DNA from: Neoceratodus forsteri
Taxonomy: Eukaryota; Chordata; Ceratodontiformes; Ceratodontidae
DNA length: 64,000 bases
Direction of reading: 5' to 3'
NCBI GenBank assembly: GCA_016271365.2
Contig: CM057453.1
Location: forward strand, 500,439,001-500,503,000
Under the pieces are notes generated by a model that saw only the letters and a program-made list of their open reading frames with translations, did not search any database and was not told where the DNA came from. Each line of letters opens with the position of its first letter. Position 1 is the stretch's first letter. Both the position numbers and the translations under genes were made by a program. Shown here piece after piece: positions 43,211 through 54,091 of the stretch.

Positions 43211-44623
43211 ATTTTTTTGTTTTTCCCCTTAGGAGGATTCTATCATTTTATCCGGACCGATCCCCTTACCCAGAGAGGGAGACCTTTCCCAGTGCTTTCA
43301 AGACTAAAGACAGAACCTTCATTTGACGAGGCTATTCCCACAGAAGTAGACAATCTCTCAAACAACATTCTCGATTCAATCCTTTCATAGCTAACTGTCT
43401 ATGCTTTAATAAAGTATATGCTTTCCTGTTTTTCCATGTGTGTGAGTTTTTTCCTTAATTCTTTTAACTACCCCAATATCTTAAATCTTATCCCAATACC
43501 TTGTAACTTTTCCTCCCCTCCCATTACTAACCTTAAATCTAATTGTACTAAATAAAAGCTGTAAAACATGCAGATCAACATTATGTAAATAAAAATTCGA
43601 CCTATTGCCGAAAAGTCTAATTTCTTGTACTTAACTATAACTATAACTTTGTACACTGTGACTTCCCAGGTGGAGGTGCTCAAAGGAGTGGCCTCCAAAG
43701 CCTCTTTCCTGGTCCGGGAGCAGAGACAGGAGGAGGGTGGGGCTGAAAATCCAACCCCAGGGTTAAGGGCCCTAGTGTTAGTAACACAACCCCAAATGGG
43801 ATGAGGAAAATCCAACCCTTTTTGGAACCTGCATTACCCGACCCTTACATCAAAGGTTCCATAGAGAGGCCCACCCATCTCTTCATTATGACTATGTGGC
43901 TCTAGCTTTAGCCTTATTAGGACAGCTTTATAGTTCTCTTTTTCTTTATATTCCTACCGATACTCTCTCTACCCAACATATTTCTTTGTCCATTCTGGGT
44001 TAATACATTTTTTTTAATAGCAGTCCTTTTGATAGCATTTATTCTTGTAGAATTCAGTGTCAAGAGTTCCAGTCAAATATTGTACATCTCTTGGTGTTCC
44101 CCTCTCACTCACTCGACTCGGGATGCGAGTTTGTATGCAATGTAGAGTTCTTTGATTCCTCATAGAATTTCGTTATAACCCTTTTTCCCTTTACCATGAA
44201 GAAACGCTCAATCCAGAGGCTTATGTTGAATAGATACCTTTTCCATTGAAGGTGACTCTATCCTCCAAGGGGGGGAGGAGGCCCAGGAGGGAAAGGACCA
44301 GCAGGAGCCCGTTTGGAGCAGGGGAGCATCAGCCCAGGAGAAGAAACAAGGAAAAGGCTAAAATACCTCAGGAGAGCCCTCCGCCTGGGAGATTTCCCAT
44401 TACAGGGCCCAGAGGGACCAAATGGCTACCCGGTCGAATAACTGTGGAAGATATGGAAAGGAAGACCTATATAATTTATCAGTTGCCTGGACCCAAAGAA
44501 GGCGCCTCCCCCTCCCCCAGTCCCCCACCCTCCATCCAATTCCCAAGACCGAGCCCCAGAGTCAAACCTCCCAGAAAGGGGAATAGTGCCAAGAAGAAAA
44601 ATGAACTGCCTCTACCTCGACTC
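43211..44623. other. Unexplained 1.4-kb segment between L1 ORF1 and ORF2
   Basis: L1 ORF1 and ORF2 normally lie close together. Here 1.4 kb separates ORF1 (ends 44624) from the endonuclease start (43210). The low end is T-rich (tttttttgtttttccccttagg), so it may be a minus-strand retroposon with a poly-A tail. Inside are a 50-bp match to the CORE-SINE head (43637-43690), a hydrophobic 20-codon plus-strand run near 44000-44060, and a basic/Pro-rich plus-strand frame (44246-44635) with GTKWLPGRITVEDMERKTYI, which loosely resembles the end of a gypsy integrase. I do not recognise the whole. Confidence 0.4.
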
Positions 44624-45446
44624 TCAGGTTGTTAGTGACAAATTTCTATATTGTTGTAGCCGTTTGAGAATTTCTCCTAATTGTAGCTGTGACGTCTTCC
44701 GGTCTTGGTGTTCTGCCTGGTTTGCTTGTCTTATCCTTAATCTTAGTGCCTCCATCATTTTTTCCGTGATGATGCCCTTCTGTAGCATGTCGTTTGCTGC
44801 CTCTAATGCTGACTGGTATGTCTTCTGGCCAGCTGGGTATACTACCATTAGCTTAGCTGGGTATGGTGTACGGAATCAAAGTTTTTGTGATCTTAAAGCT
44901 GGGAACAGTATAGCATATTCCCTTCATTGCCTCTGCGTGCATGGGGCATAATCACTGTCGAAGATTAAACGATTTTGACCAAGTAACACTTTTCCTTTCT
45001 ACCATGCCTTACGAAGCAAAAGCTCCCGCCTGTAAACTTAAAAATCTGATAATGAATGATCGTGGCCGGGCTTCAGGGCAGTTGATCGGGCCCAGAGCTC
45101 TATGGGCCTCTCGATGTTTATCTGGAGATTCGCCCAAGATCTAACGTTAGCCTGAATAAATGATCAGCGTAAGCAAGAGGGTCATTCCTCCTCTCCTCAG
45201 ATAGACCAAAATTCTTATGTTCCTCCTAGCCGCGATTTTCTGTGTCTTCTTGCCGAAAGGATGATGCCAGCTGCTTGGCGCCAAAGAGCGTCTTGCTTCT
45301 AGGCTATCTAGCCTGTAAGTATTATGTAAGATCTGTTCATCTGCTTCTGACATGCGGGTCTGCAGCGGCTCAGCTCTGCTCTGATCCCGTGCAGTGATTC
45401 GCCAGTAGTTCTTCCCTGAATTCCAGTATTGCTTGCAGGATTGCAT
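44624..45446 (-). pseudogene. L1 ORF1 protein of the minus-strand L1
   Basis: 45147-45446 holds the coiled-coil end (LQTRMSEADEQILHNTYRLD, SLEARR) and the RRM start RRNIRIL. In between, PRSFIIRFLSLQAGAFA is the RRM strand (L1 pattern RPIIVRFLxYxxK). 44624-44848 holds the C-terminal domain, YPAGQKTYQSALEAANDMLQ, and a helical tail. Frameshifts at about 45180 and 44950. This is the same protein type as in the ORF1-only element at 4973-5832, but a different sequence. Confidence 0.75.
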
Positions 45447-47054
45447 CTGGATTTCCTTCTGTAGCTGTGCTTTACCTTGCCCTTCATTTTAGATGGAGTG
45501 GATCAAGGGTTGTTTTTTAGTTCGGACCATGTTTGAAGCTACAGTGCAATACTTTTCCCATATGCACGGATACCACAGACAGCATATAGTTCACTAACAA
45601 CAAATCTGATTTATTAGAAGGGCAACAAGGAAGAGGCAATCAGGTTAATTGGTAGAATGAGATCACAGTACTGTGCAAATTACAGGGTCTAGAGAGTCAC
45701 ACTCTGAGTACCCAGGATGGGGGCCAGCCAGGTCCGTTGCCCGGGCTGGCTGGCAGGTGCAGATGGAAAAGGGCCCTGTGGAGGAAAATATGCACAACAA
45801 ATTGTAATCCGGAGCCGGACGGCTCAGTCCATGAAGAAATGGAACCACAATAGTTAGATGGCACACTTACAATTTGATAAACCGATGGCAGGGAGCTACC
45901 CTGATTTGTACTCACAAACTCGATGCCGAAAACTGGCACAGATGTGGTTCTGGATTGCCAGACTCCCTAACACAGCAGGGAAATGAAATTCTACAAGCCA
46001 GGCACACAGCTTCGATCAGCAACGGATTCAGTCCACATACATGCATTTGGCTTTCAGTCTACACCACACGGGGACAAGAGGACCTGCTTACCTGTCCTTC
46101 ACAAGCACTCACACATTTGTATGTAAAAAAATTACTATACCAGGCAGCTGCTTTCAGGTCCCGATCGCGACACTGCTAACCTGGGAGTACACACTGCAGC
46201 TTCACTTTCCTGACAGACCGTAGCGATAAGCAGTTTCTCCAGTCTTCTACAGAGTGAGCCTTGTTCCACTCATTCAGCCTGTCTTCTTCTTTGGAGGCAC
46301 TGATTTAGTCCGAATCAAAGTGGCAATGCACCGCCCGAGTTTAGGCCTCCCACGTGCTTCCTGCATGAAAACTATGCAGCGCAGAAGCTCAGAGCTCCTT
46401 CTCTTGTCACGGTCACAATGGATCTGATTTGTCCAGACACAAGGCAGGGTATTCCATTCGGGTGCCACCAGTCCAACTGGTGGACTCAGTTGTCAATCAC
46501 CCCAAACTCACCCGTTGGTGCAAATAGGTGCCAAGGTCCAGAACGTCACTTCCCAGAATTACTAGCTATATCTCCTATGGCAAGCCAGCTCCCAAGAGAG
46601 TCCTGATTCTGGTTGGTCCAAACAAACTCCATTTTAGAGGTCCCCTTGTACTGACTGGATCTATTCAGTAGTTCAGATCCAAAATGGCGGGGCAAAACAC
46701 ACAGAGTCCCAGCTGCAAGAAAGGTTGGTTAGACAAACTATATCCTACTTAACACTCTTACTAGTTTCAGGCAAACAGTTACATCTTTTGATAGGGCTCC
46801 CTCTCGCATAGAGCGACTGCAGCAGAAATGGAGTGATTTACTCAGTAGCCCAGGCGGACTGAGCATTAAATACACAGTACCTCCCATGCAAACTAGTGAA
46901 GTCTGCGAGCAGATAGCTCTTAAAGAGACAGCACCAGAGGCTCTAAAAGCACTCACAGATACACGGCTTATATGCCAAACACCATTCAGGCTAGGAGCAC
47001 TCAGCCAGCTGCTAGAAGACCTTTGGGAACCCCCATTTGCAGGGCGGTTACACG

Positions 47055-49187
47055 TTGAACCAATTGCCCAGTTTCTCAAACAGCAACAAGACCTGACTGG
47101 ATGCAACATACAGGGAATTCATCATAAGGTGGCTTATTATGCTGACGATTTACTTTTTACATCACCAACCCCAAGGTCTCGCTCACTTCTTCATCTAGAA
47201 TTCTACCAATAATCAAACAAATATCTGGTTATAAAATCAACCAAGATAAGTCTGAAGTCCTAACCTCAACTTTACTCCTTCTACCACACCTATGCAGCAG
47301 TTCCCTTAAAATGGAACAGACCAGATCTCACATATTTGAGGTGAAGATCACACCTCATCCTCATCCTTATTAAACTTTCCCTTTTTTTCAAATATATGCT
47401 TGATTTACACAGATGAACCAAATTACCAATATCAATATTACCAAGGATCCAGGCTATTCAAATGAATGTCCTTCCTAGAATTTTATACTTCATGCAAAAT
47501 ATCCCCCAGTTCTAGAGAATTAAATAATGGTCCAAAGCCATAAGTCAATTTCTCTGAGAAATACTAAATCTCGGATCGCCTTCACCGACTTCACCTACCG
47601 AAAGAACAAGGAGACCTGGCACTTCCCACCTATACAAATATTCATTAGCCACAGTTTTATCTCATGTCTCCAAATGGTTGCTTCCAGTGGCCCAAGCCCT
47701 GATATGGACAACTTTAGAAAGACACTTATCTGACATGCCACTGGACTATAATCTGGTTTTCAGCCATACCTTCCTCAGGCGAAGAACAAACCCCATATTC
47801 ACAAAGGCCGCCATCCAACACTGGAGGAAGGCACTTAATATCAGGGAACTCCACTCTGTGGCCCAGTGGATGGGTATCCCAGCAAGAGACGACAGGTTCC
47901 TCCCAGGTCGCTTAGACCCACTTCTAGAATATGGCAAGACAAGGGACTCACCCATACATAACCAGTTTTTTCAACATGGTTCCATTAAATCATTCCTTCA
48001 ATTACAGGAGGAATACTCACTGCTGCGTCAGGATTTCTTCCATTATTTACAAATCAGGCATTACTCTATTAGTGACTTGGAGATCAATGCATCCGACCTC
48101 CAAGCTCATCCCTTGCCTGCCCTCTTAACACAGCTCTTCCCAGACTCCAAGCAACATCTTATTTCTCTTTATAAAGTCCTCCTGCAGACGCTACTTCAAG
48201 CTGTTGATTCTACCCAAATAAACTGGGAGGCAGAATTACTGATAATCCTGACCCAGCAGGACTGATTGAGAATTTGGAGACTACAACACAAAACTACCTG
48301 ATCATATACATGGTGGGAGTTCTCATGGAAAACAGCAACCCGATTCTTCCGTAACCCCCAAATTACAGCAAAGTTTTTGGTTGGCAGAGATTCTTCATGT
48401 TGGAGAAGATGTGGGGTAGAACTTGCAACCCACACTCACATTTTCTGGTCCTCCATAGTCCTCTTCAGGTACTAGGACTCGATAACTCAGACCATTGGGG
48501 AGATGTTCCCCTCTTTAGGGGTTGTCACCCCACAGCTGGCCCTACTGCTCCACTATCCCTCCACTTTTGGGATAAACATTCTATTTACTTACTAAACATC
48601 ATGCTGCGGGCCACCCACAAAGTTATAAGTGGGCTTTGGTTGAAACCAAATCCCCATATCAAGTTGGGAAAACCTCCTATATACAAGATAGAACACATGA
48701 CTGCCGCTTCAAAACACAATCCCTGTTTTAGCCAACAGATGGAGCTAGGTGGTTTCTCTGTATCTCCTACATACACCCACATTTGATCCCATGGGGGGGG
48801 CAGGGAGGGGAGAACTCTACTCCCTCCTCTAGGAGACTAGACCTGGAGGACCAACTGTAAAGACCCCCTTCTCCTCCTCTAAACAGCATATTTCAATTTG
48901 CCTCCTTCTCTCCTGCTCAGACGTATCCAGAGAACCAGCGGCCAGAGCTCTGATTTCAACTTGTTTCCTTCTATAACCGAGCCTCCTCCCTGCTCAGTAT
49001 CTAACACAGTTTATTTTGAATTCACTGTTACAATCAATTAGAAATTAATTTATTATTAATTAAGCTCTTTGTTGCTTACTATGTGACAACTATGGATATT
49101 TAACTCTCTGTAGAGGCTTATGATGATGGATATTTAACACCCACATATTGTCTGTAAAAATCTTCAATAAAAAAAGAGTATTAAAAA
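47055..49187 (+). pseudogene. L1 ORF2, RT active site to 3' end (second half of the plus-strand L1)
   Basis: Resumes with VEPIAQFLKQQQDLTGCNIQ and the catalytic YADD in HHKVAYYADDLLFTSPTPRS. PLKW near 47310 and a PRILYFMQNIP-like segment follow. At 47678-48265 a 195-codon open frame (NLVFSHTFLRRRTNPIFTKA, IQHWRKALNIRELHSVAQWM) forms the C-terminus. 3' UTR from about 48790 ends in an A-rich tail with aataaa at 49166. The TSD follows at 49188. Confidence 0.88.
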
Positions 49188-49985
49188 AATTACACTGTTG
49201 CTGGGCAAGGTTTAAATGTATTTTCTGACTCAGTTTGGGTTTGCCGTGCACTGACTGAATTTATGCCCATGTGGGAACAGAACAATTTCCAATCTTCTGA
49301 TGGGAGACCTTTGGTGCATAGCCAATTATTATAGTATATCTGCAGCCAAGCCGACTCATGTAGGACCCATATACAGTACGTACGCGAGGTATAGGCACAT
49401 TCTAAAATGCACCATACGCAGCTTTTAATGAGAAAGGCAGACTCACTGGCTAAGCAAGGAGCCATAGAGGGAGCTCTATGGCAACCGCCGCCACTGGTAA
49501 GCTTGAAGTGGCTGCAAATCACAAACCTGTGGAATCTATTGATCTGTCAACTTTGCAAATAGTTGATGCCAATCTCAAGAAAATTATTACACAATTAACT
49601 CTGCAACCCGTTTCACATCCAAATTATAAAAAGTATGCATCCCGCCTACAATTTACTTCTGATCAGAAGATCCTATTGTATACTAGGTATGCTGTTCCCA
49701 TAAAGCATCTGCAAGCTGAGATTTTGCATATGGAGTATGATGCAGCCACTGGAGGGCACCAAAGAGCACAGAATACTTTCTCTTGTTTCTGAAAGTGTAG
49801 GCTTGTGGCCAGATAGAACTGAAGCTGTAATATGGCTGTGAGCAACACACAAAAATAACTTACATGGATTGGTTAAAGTATGTCACCTGACCATCTAGCA
49901 AGTATAGATTAATGCCACAGTAGAACCAAGCTTGCCTTAGCAATTCTTTGTTCAAGTGCAATTCCCATGGCAGCCCAACAGATTT
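49188..49985 (+). pseudogene. Retroviral RNase H end and integrase start (endogenous copy)
   Basis: Directly after the L1 TSD the frame reads LNVFSDSVWVCRALTEFMPM (RNase H Asp region), and at about 49420-49480 KADSLAKQGAIEGALW (end of RNase H). 49478-49792 encodes VPIKHLQAEILHMEYDAATG, then GHQRAQNTF, with the His pair of the integrase zinc-binding domain. Coding similarity fades by 49985, where a CORE-SINE tail begins. Stops occur throughout. Confidence 0.65.
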
Positions 49986-50155
49986 TAATTTATAATGTTA
50001 TTTATTGTTAACCAAGTAAGGCCCACTAGGCACAGGTGTCTGTTTTCAGGAGCAACCCAGGAGCACCGAGGAGGTTAAGTGACTTGCTCTAAGTCACACA
50101 GAATGCACATGGAGGTTGTGGGAATCAAACTCAGGTTTGTCTGCTGGATGTAAAG
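49986..50155 (-). mobile_element. MIR-like CORE-SINE, 5'-truncated
   Basis: On the minus strand: a B-box-like cctgagtttgattccc near 50135-50120, CORE gtgacttagagcaagtcact, then taacctcc at 50104-50071, and a tail gaaaacagacacctgtgcct ... ttggttaacaataaataaca ending at the low-coordinate A/T-rich side. The tail matches the L2-like LINE 3' end. The A-box end is missing. It is inserted in, or at the edge of, the retroviral integrase. Confidence 0.8.
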
Positions 50156-52335
50156 CACCTACTATAGGAACCTACTAAAAACATCCTCTACAAATCTGCG
50201 CAGGTACTGGTCCAACATTAAGGACATTCTCGGCAACGACAAGCAACAGAATCCAGCTGACATGAACATTCAAGGTGTTCACTGCACCAACCATGACACC
50301 ATTGCCAATGCCTTCAATGCCCTTTTTTCTTCTCCACCAGTCGCTACTCTAACTAGCCCACAACCTGACTGTCCCTCTTCTCCTCCCTCGCCCTCCCACC
50401 CCTCCTTTCGTCTCTGGCTCCAACCACATACCTTGAAGTTCACAAGCTACTTAACTCCCTTCCGGCACGCGGGGGTCAAGGGCCTGAGGGCATCCATCCT
50501 TGCATACTTAAGCAGTATGCACCTTGGCTGACCAGACCTATCACCTGGCTTTTTAACCTCTCGATTCGTACGTCTACTGTCCCATCCACCTGGAAAACTG
50601 CCAGAACCATCCCTATACACAAAAAGGACGATGTCAAACTCATGTCCAACTACCGCCCTATATCTCTTCTGCCCACTCTCAGTAAGCTGCTTGAAAAAAT
50701 AGTCCACCGCCAGCTTGCTGCTCACCTTGACATGTTTAATCTTCAAACCCATGCCAACATGGTTTCCGGTCCAGTCACAGTACCACCTCTGCACTTACAC
50801 AACTTACAAATTACATCAGAAATAATATGGACCGTGGCTCACTCACTGGGCCGTCCTTTATCGACCTGTCTAAAGCCTTCATGGTACACCATTCTCTCAT
50901 GCTAAAGAAACTCTAATCCATTGGAGCATCTGACCAAGCCCTCTCCTGGTTCCATAGCTATCTTGACAATCGGACTCAGGCAGTAGCATTTCACAAGGCC
51001 CTTTCCTCCCCCCTAAACATCTCCCGTGGAGTTCCCCAGGGATCCACTCTTGGACCTCTACTCTTCTCCCTCTTCCTAAATGATATTCCCACCATGTCCC
51101 GGCATAGCTGCACTCTTATGTACGCAGATGACCTTGTTCTCTACTCTGGGTCAAAATCGGTTGCTGCCATCAACTCCACTCTCACTAATGACTTCCAATT
51201 CCTGCAGACCTGGCTCTCAGCAACCACCAAGTCCTGAACCTAGAAAAACCTGTGCTATGCTATTCGGATCCTCTAAGAAACTGTCTGCCCCTGAACAGGC
51301 TCCGGGTTCAATGCCTTGATGGCTCTCATCTTAAACACTGAGTCCTTCAAGTACCTTGGGGTCACTTTGGATCCCACACTTGACCTGTCTCAACATGTCA
51401 ATATGGTGTGCCGTGCCGCCAATGCTAAAATTGGCGGAGCTTATCATTCGCCACTCCCTCACTCCTTCCGCTAGACTTTCTGTTGCGAGAGGTATTCTCT
51501 TACCCAGCTCCAATATGCTCTGCCCTCCTCTTTGCTGCAAACTCTGCTACACTCCACAAATGGGACACTGTCTACAACAACATCTGTAGATTCGCCTTAA
51601 CTGCCCCACGCCTTACCCATCATTGTCTCCTTTACGCTGGCTTAAATTGGCTGTCACCTAAGGATATTCGAGCCTACTCCTGGGCTGCTTTTATCGACTC
51701 CCTGTCTAGACCTCCTGCCCTGTCTATCTTGCCAACCTCCTGACTCCTGCCTCACACAACCGCACTCTCAGGTCTTCCTCTGTCCCCATGCTCTCCACTA
51801 GACCTTGCATGACAAAAATGGGTGAACAGGCATTTGCCCATTTTGCTCCCAAATTCTGGAACTCACTCCCCCTTATGGTGAAAACTTCAGCCTCCCATCG
51901 ACAATTCAAAAACTCGCTGTTCACCCACCTTCTAGCCTCTGGCCAATGCAAATGCTCTTAATTTGCTTTGTCCCACTGCAGGCTGTCGGGTCTGACCCTG
52001 AGTACTACACTAATGTTCTCCCATGCAATATGCTTGTCTAGGTGGCTATGAACCTTGATATCTTTACTGTCCTCAGCTGTCTTATGGTTACCCTAATTGC
52101 TTTATTTTACATCCTTATTATGATCTATGCCTAAAATGTACCCTTATGTAACTATTACTGTGCTACCCAATGTACATCTTGTTTTGCTCCTGTACACCTA
52201 TATTATGTCTGTGCATTTCTGCATATTGTAACCAATGTCCTGTGCTCTCCCGGTCGTGTGCCTGAAAATAGGCAGGTCTGTTGCCTAGCGCACTTACCCA
52301 GTTACCAAAAGCTAATAAATAAATAAATAAATGTA
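50156..52335 (+). mobile_element. L2/CR1-group LINE, 5'-truncated, RT and C-terminus
   Basis: 50262-50530 holds a linker (NIQGVHCTNHDTIANAFNAL). RT: WKTARTIPIHKKDDVKLMSN, YRPISLLPTLSKLLEKIVHR at 50590-50720, GVPQGSTLGPLLFSLFLND at 51030-51080, YADD in TLMYADDLVLYSGS at about 51117, and KYLGVTLDPTLDLSQHV-like at 51350. The C-terminal part runs to about 51950. The 3' end cctgaaaataggcaggtctg ... cgcacttacccagttaccaa then (AAAT)n at 52305-52332. Same LINE group as 12895-14625. Many stops. Confidence 0.85.
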
Positions 52336-52429
52336 CCAAGTTCATTCACAGCTTGTTACTTCTAACCTCTAGGCTATACTGCCAGCCAGATAGGCTACAA
52401 AACAGTGCTGTGCTGCTAGCATTGTTTCA

Positions 52430-52850
52430 CAGCCATTTATTGGCCTGCCAAGGAACAGCAGGAACAAAACATTATATAATCTACCCTAGCATTGTCCCAT
52501 CATGCAGTGCAACCCATATCTTGTAATACACACAGACGAAAATCGAAGTACGCAGCACCAATCCTAACAGTATGTTAGGAGACAAGTATCATATTAGTAA
52601 ACGTAAAGCTAATATGTATAGAATTACTGGTTGAAAATTGTTCCGTTTCTACTTACAGTATTACAGTTATCAGCAACTGCAGCCATCTGTTGGCCTGCCA
52701 AGGGAGCTGCAGGAACAAAACAAGAAGATGTACCCTAACATGGTCCCATTGTGCAGTGCAACCTACATCTTGTAATACGCACAGAAGAGAACTGAAGTAC
52801 CTAGCACCAACCCAGACAGATATTTAGGAGAAAAAGTACCATAATAGTAA
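52430..52850. repeat. Imperfect direct duplication of 171 bp
   Basis: 52430-52600 and 52680-52850 share cagccat-t-ttggcctgccaagg, gcaggaacaaaaca, cagtgcaac-acatcttgtaat, and the end taccataatagtaaa or its near match. Spacing is 250 bp. It lies in otherwise unassigned AT-rich sequence between the LINE and the probable retroviral LTR. It could be two units of a satellite or retroviral non-coding sequence. Confidence 0.75.
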
Positions 52851-53095
52851 ATATAGCAGTATATTTTGCAATAATAACACCATGCACTGAAATTACAATG
52901 TTATAAAATAATGCCTTCCTACACCCAAAATATATGTAGGAAAGTTTGCATTCAGCAGACAGTGTACTATCAATACAGCTTAAACATAAGGATCCTAATC
53001 ACTGCGTATGTCTTATTTTGCATTACAGTAAATAATAAATCTGCTTCTTTCTATAACCGCTTGCCATGTTACAAGCGCATTACGCCACTCCAGAG

Positions 53096-53196
53096 CATGG
53101 TTCTGCTGTGGCATTAATCCATGTACGGGTACACTCAGCCTGTAGCCTCGTGCCCCAACCACCTCAACCACGGATTAATGCCACAGTAGAATCATG
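53096..53196. repeat. Inverted repeat with 25-bp arms
   Basis: 53096-53120 (catggttctgctgtggcatt, aatcc) is the reverse complement of 53172-53196 (ggattaatgccacagtagaa, tcatg) with 2 mismatches in 25. The spacer is 51 nt. A third copy of the arm, gattaatgccacagtagaac, occurs at 49907-49926 within the retroviral integrase remnant. Confidence 0.7.
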
Positions 53197-53390
53197 CTTT
53201 GTCATGGTTAAATGCTTACACGTAGAAATATGCTGTAATAATTGTTTGGTATGTACACAACCCAGTATCTAAACAGAAAAAAGCATTCTTTAGGGACAGA
53301 GGACTGGAGGGCAATTGGATCATTTGAAACACACTGGACCATATTTGGATGGTGATGCATGTGCTTTGCACGCATCATGCGGGGGGGACC

Positions 53391-53798
53391 GTAGGAATAT
53401 GACAATTTGGCATAAGGAAAATATTGTAAAGTGCTGGCAGGAGAAGGAAAAGGGTTAATGAGAATATTTTCTGTTCTAGGGCTTGCTCCTTGCTAATGTC
53501 TTTGCTGCTGAAAAAAGTTAGTACACTGTGTTCAGCTTGTTATTATGATAAGGAACTAAGGAAAATCACCGCATTGTGCTTTTTGGCTGTGCAAAACGTG
53601 GAGTTTCAGACTGGAAAGGGCTGTACCATACAGTAATGTACCCAAACATCTAATTATCTTGAACAGACATGTGCTGAGTTTTATAAGATAACAAGTGGAA
53701 AGGGTATATAAGATGAATTGTGAGAGGCAGAGGGCAAGAAGCTACGAACCCTGAAATAAAATGCTGAAGTTTTCACACCTGTCTGGTTTATCTCTCAA
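53391..53798 (+). repeat. Probable 3' LTR of the endogenous retrovirus
   Basis: A G-rich run, gcgggggggacc, ends at 53390 and looks like a polypurine tract. The following 400 bp has LTR layout: TATA-type gggtatataagatg at 53700, then aataaaatgctgaag near 53755 (polyadenylation signal), and ends tctctca at 53798. No second LTR copy was found, so this rests on layout alone. Confidence 0.45.
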
Positions 53799-53812
53799 GG
53801 GAAGGTAAACAA

Positions 53813-54091
53813 GGGTTACTCACCCGTAACCACAGTTCTGAATTGGTATATGGTGTACACTGTACATCCACATTTCTGGCAGAATCCTTTCCCTTTAATT
53901 CAGGGCCGGAAGGTCTTCAAGCTGGCTCCTCCCACCCACCCAGGAGGTATCCTCTTTGGCACCACCCTGTGACGTCAGATCTTACACACTGGAAGCAAGA
54001 TCAGTCTGCCACTTGCCAGGGGAGGTTGGGTGGGTTGTATAGATGTACACCATATACCACTCCTAGAACTACAGTTACAGGTGAGTAACCC
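53813..54091. repeat. Terminal inverted repeat of the DIRS element
   Basis: 53813-53859 (gggttactcacccgtaacca ... ggtatatggtgtaca) pairs with 54044-54091 (tgtacaccatataccactcc ... caggtgagtaaccc) with a few mismatches over 47-48 bp. A direct echo of the sequence beyond the arm (ccacatttctggcagaatcc at 53868; ccacacttctggcagattcc at 54122) suggests a further duplication. DIRS elements use inverted terminal repeats and an internal complementary region to make circular intermediates, and this fits such a structure. Confidence 0.75.

Larger units (their letters stand above)
27724..45544 (-). mobile_element. L1/Tx1 LINE on the minus strand, with ORF1 and ORF2, split by nested insertions
   Basis: Inserted in the divergent LTR. 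The near-identical tgcaaaactttt (27712-27723) and tgcaatactttt (45545-45556) look like a diverged target duplication. The 3' end at 27724 is oligo-T in plus, i.e. a poly-A tail. Reading minus: ORF1 (about 45446-44624), a 1.4-kb unexplained stretch, ORF2 endonuclease (43210-43131, 33430-32962, 31085-30960), linker, RT (30750-29315) and C-terminus (29311-28271). Nested in it are a CORE-SINE with a solo LTR and gypsy copy 2. Nearly full length in content, so it was a long L1 before decay. Confidence 0.85.
27426..47054 (-). mobile_element. Divergent gypsy LTR, interrupted (27426-27711 and 45557-47054)
   Basis: Two outer pieces form one LTR of a relative of the 1.6-kb family. 27426-27711 starts ctacccctgcctgcttgacc, like bases 31-50 of the young LTRs, and continues through the gaggtcagggtttg and cacagccctctgggacact blocks. 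45557-47054 continues with ctgatttattag, a ctataccaggcag block, gatcgcgac, cctgacagaccg and the terminal aacccccatttgcagggcgg, then ttaca. Similarity is clear but much lower than between the other LTRs, so this is an older or separate subfamily. No internal gypsy region belongs to it, so it was probably a solo LTR. About 30 bp are missing at its low-coordinate end. Confidence 0.75.
25999..49187 (+). mobile_element. L1/Tx1 LINE, 5'-truncated, split by a 19.6-kb nested block
   Basis: The retroviral target aattacactgttgctg is duplicated at 25983-25998 and 49188-49203, which defines the insertion. The L1 sequence runs 25999-27425, then 47055-49187, where it ends in aataaaaaaagagtattaaa-like A-rich sequence. 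The two halves join within the RT domain, between SPYLFALY and VEPIAQFLKQQ. The intervening 27426-47054 is a divergent gypsy LTR plus everything inserted into it. The 5' end lies in the endonuclease domain, as expected from incomplete reverse transcription. Confidence 0.9.
12231..53798 (+). mobile_element. Endogenous retrovirus, old copy split by nested insertions
   Basis: Plus-strand pieces in retroviral order: a gag/protease-like remnant (12262-12835), RT (24390-25045), RNase H begun at 25080-25998 and resumed at 49188, the start of integrase to 49985, and a probable polypurine tract with 3' LTR (53380-53798). The insertions between the pieces have matching target duplications, which shows that RT and RNase H were once contiguous. 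No 5' LTR or env was recognised. The RT wording (GSWRLTTDYR, LDISNGFWSIPL) is retroviral rather than gypsy. I cannot place it firmly among class I/epsilon-like or spuma-like groups. It carries many stops. Confidence 0.65.

Noticed and set aside
44246..44635. Basic Pro-rich frame as a gene or integrase C-terminus
   Set aside because: One weak GTKWLPGR resemblance, no neighbouring integrase core and no start context. Kept only as part of an unassigned segment.
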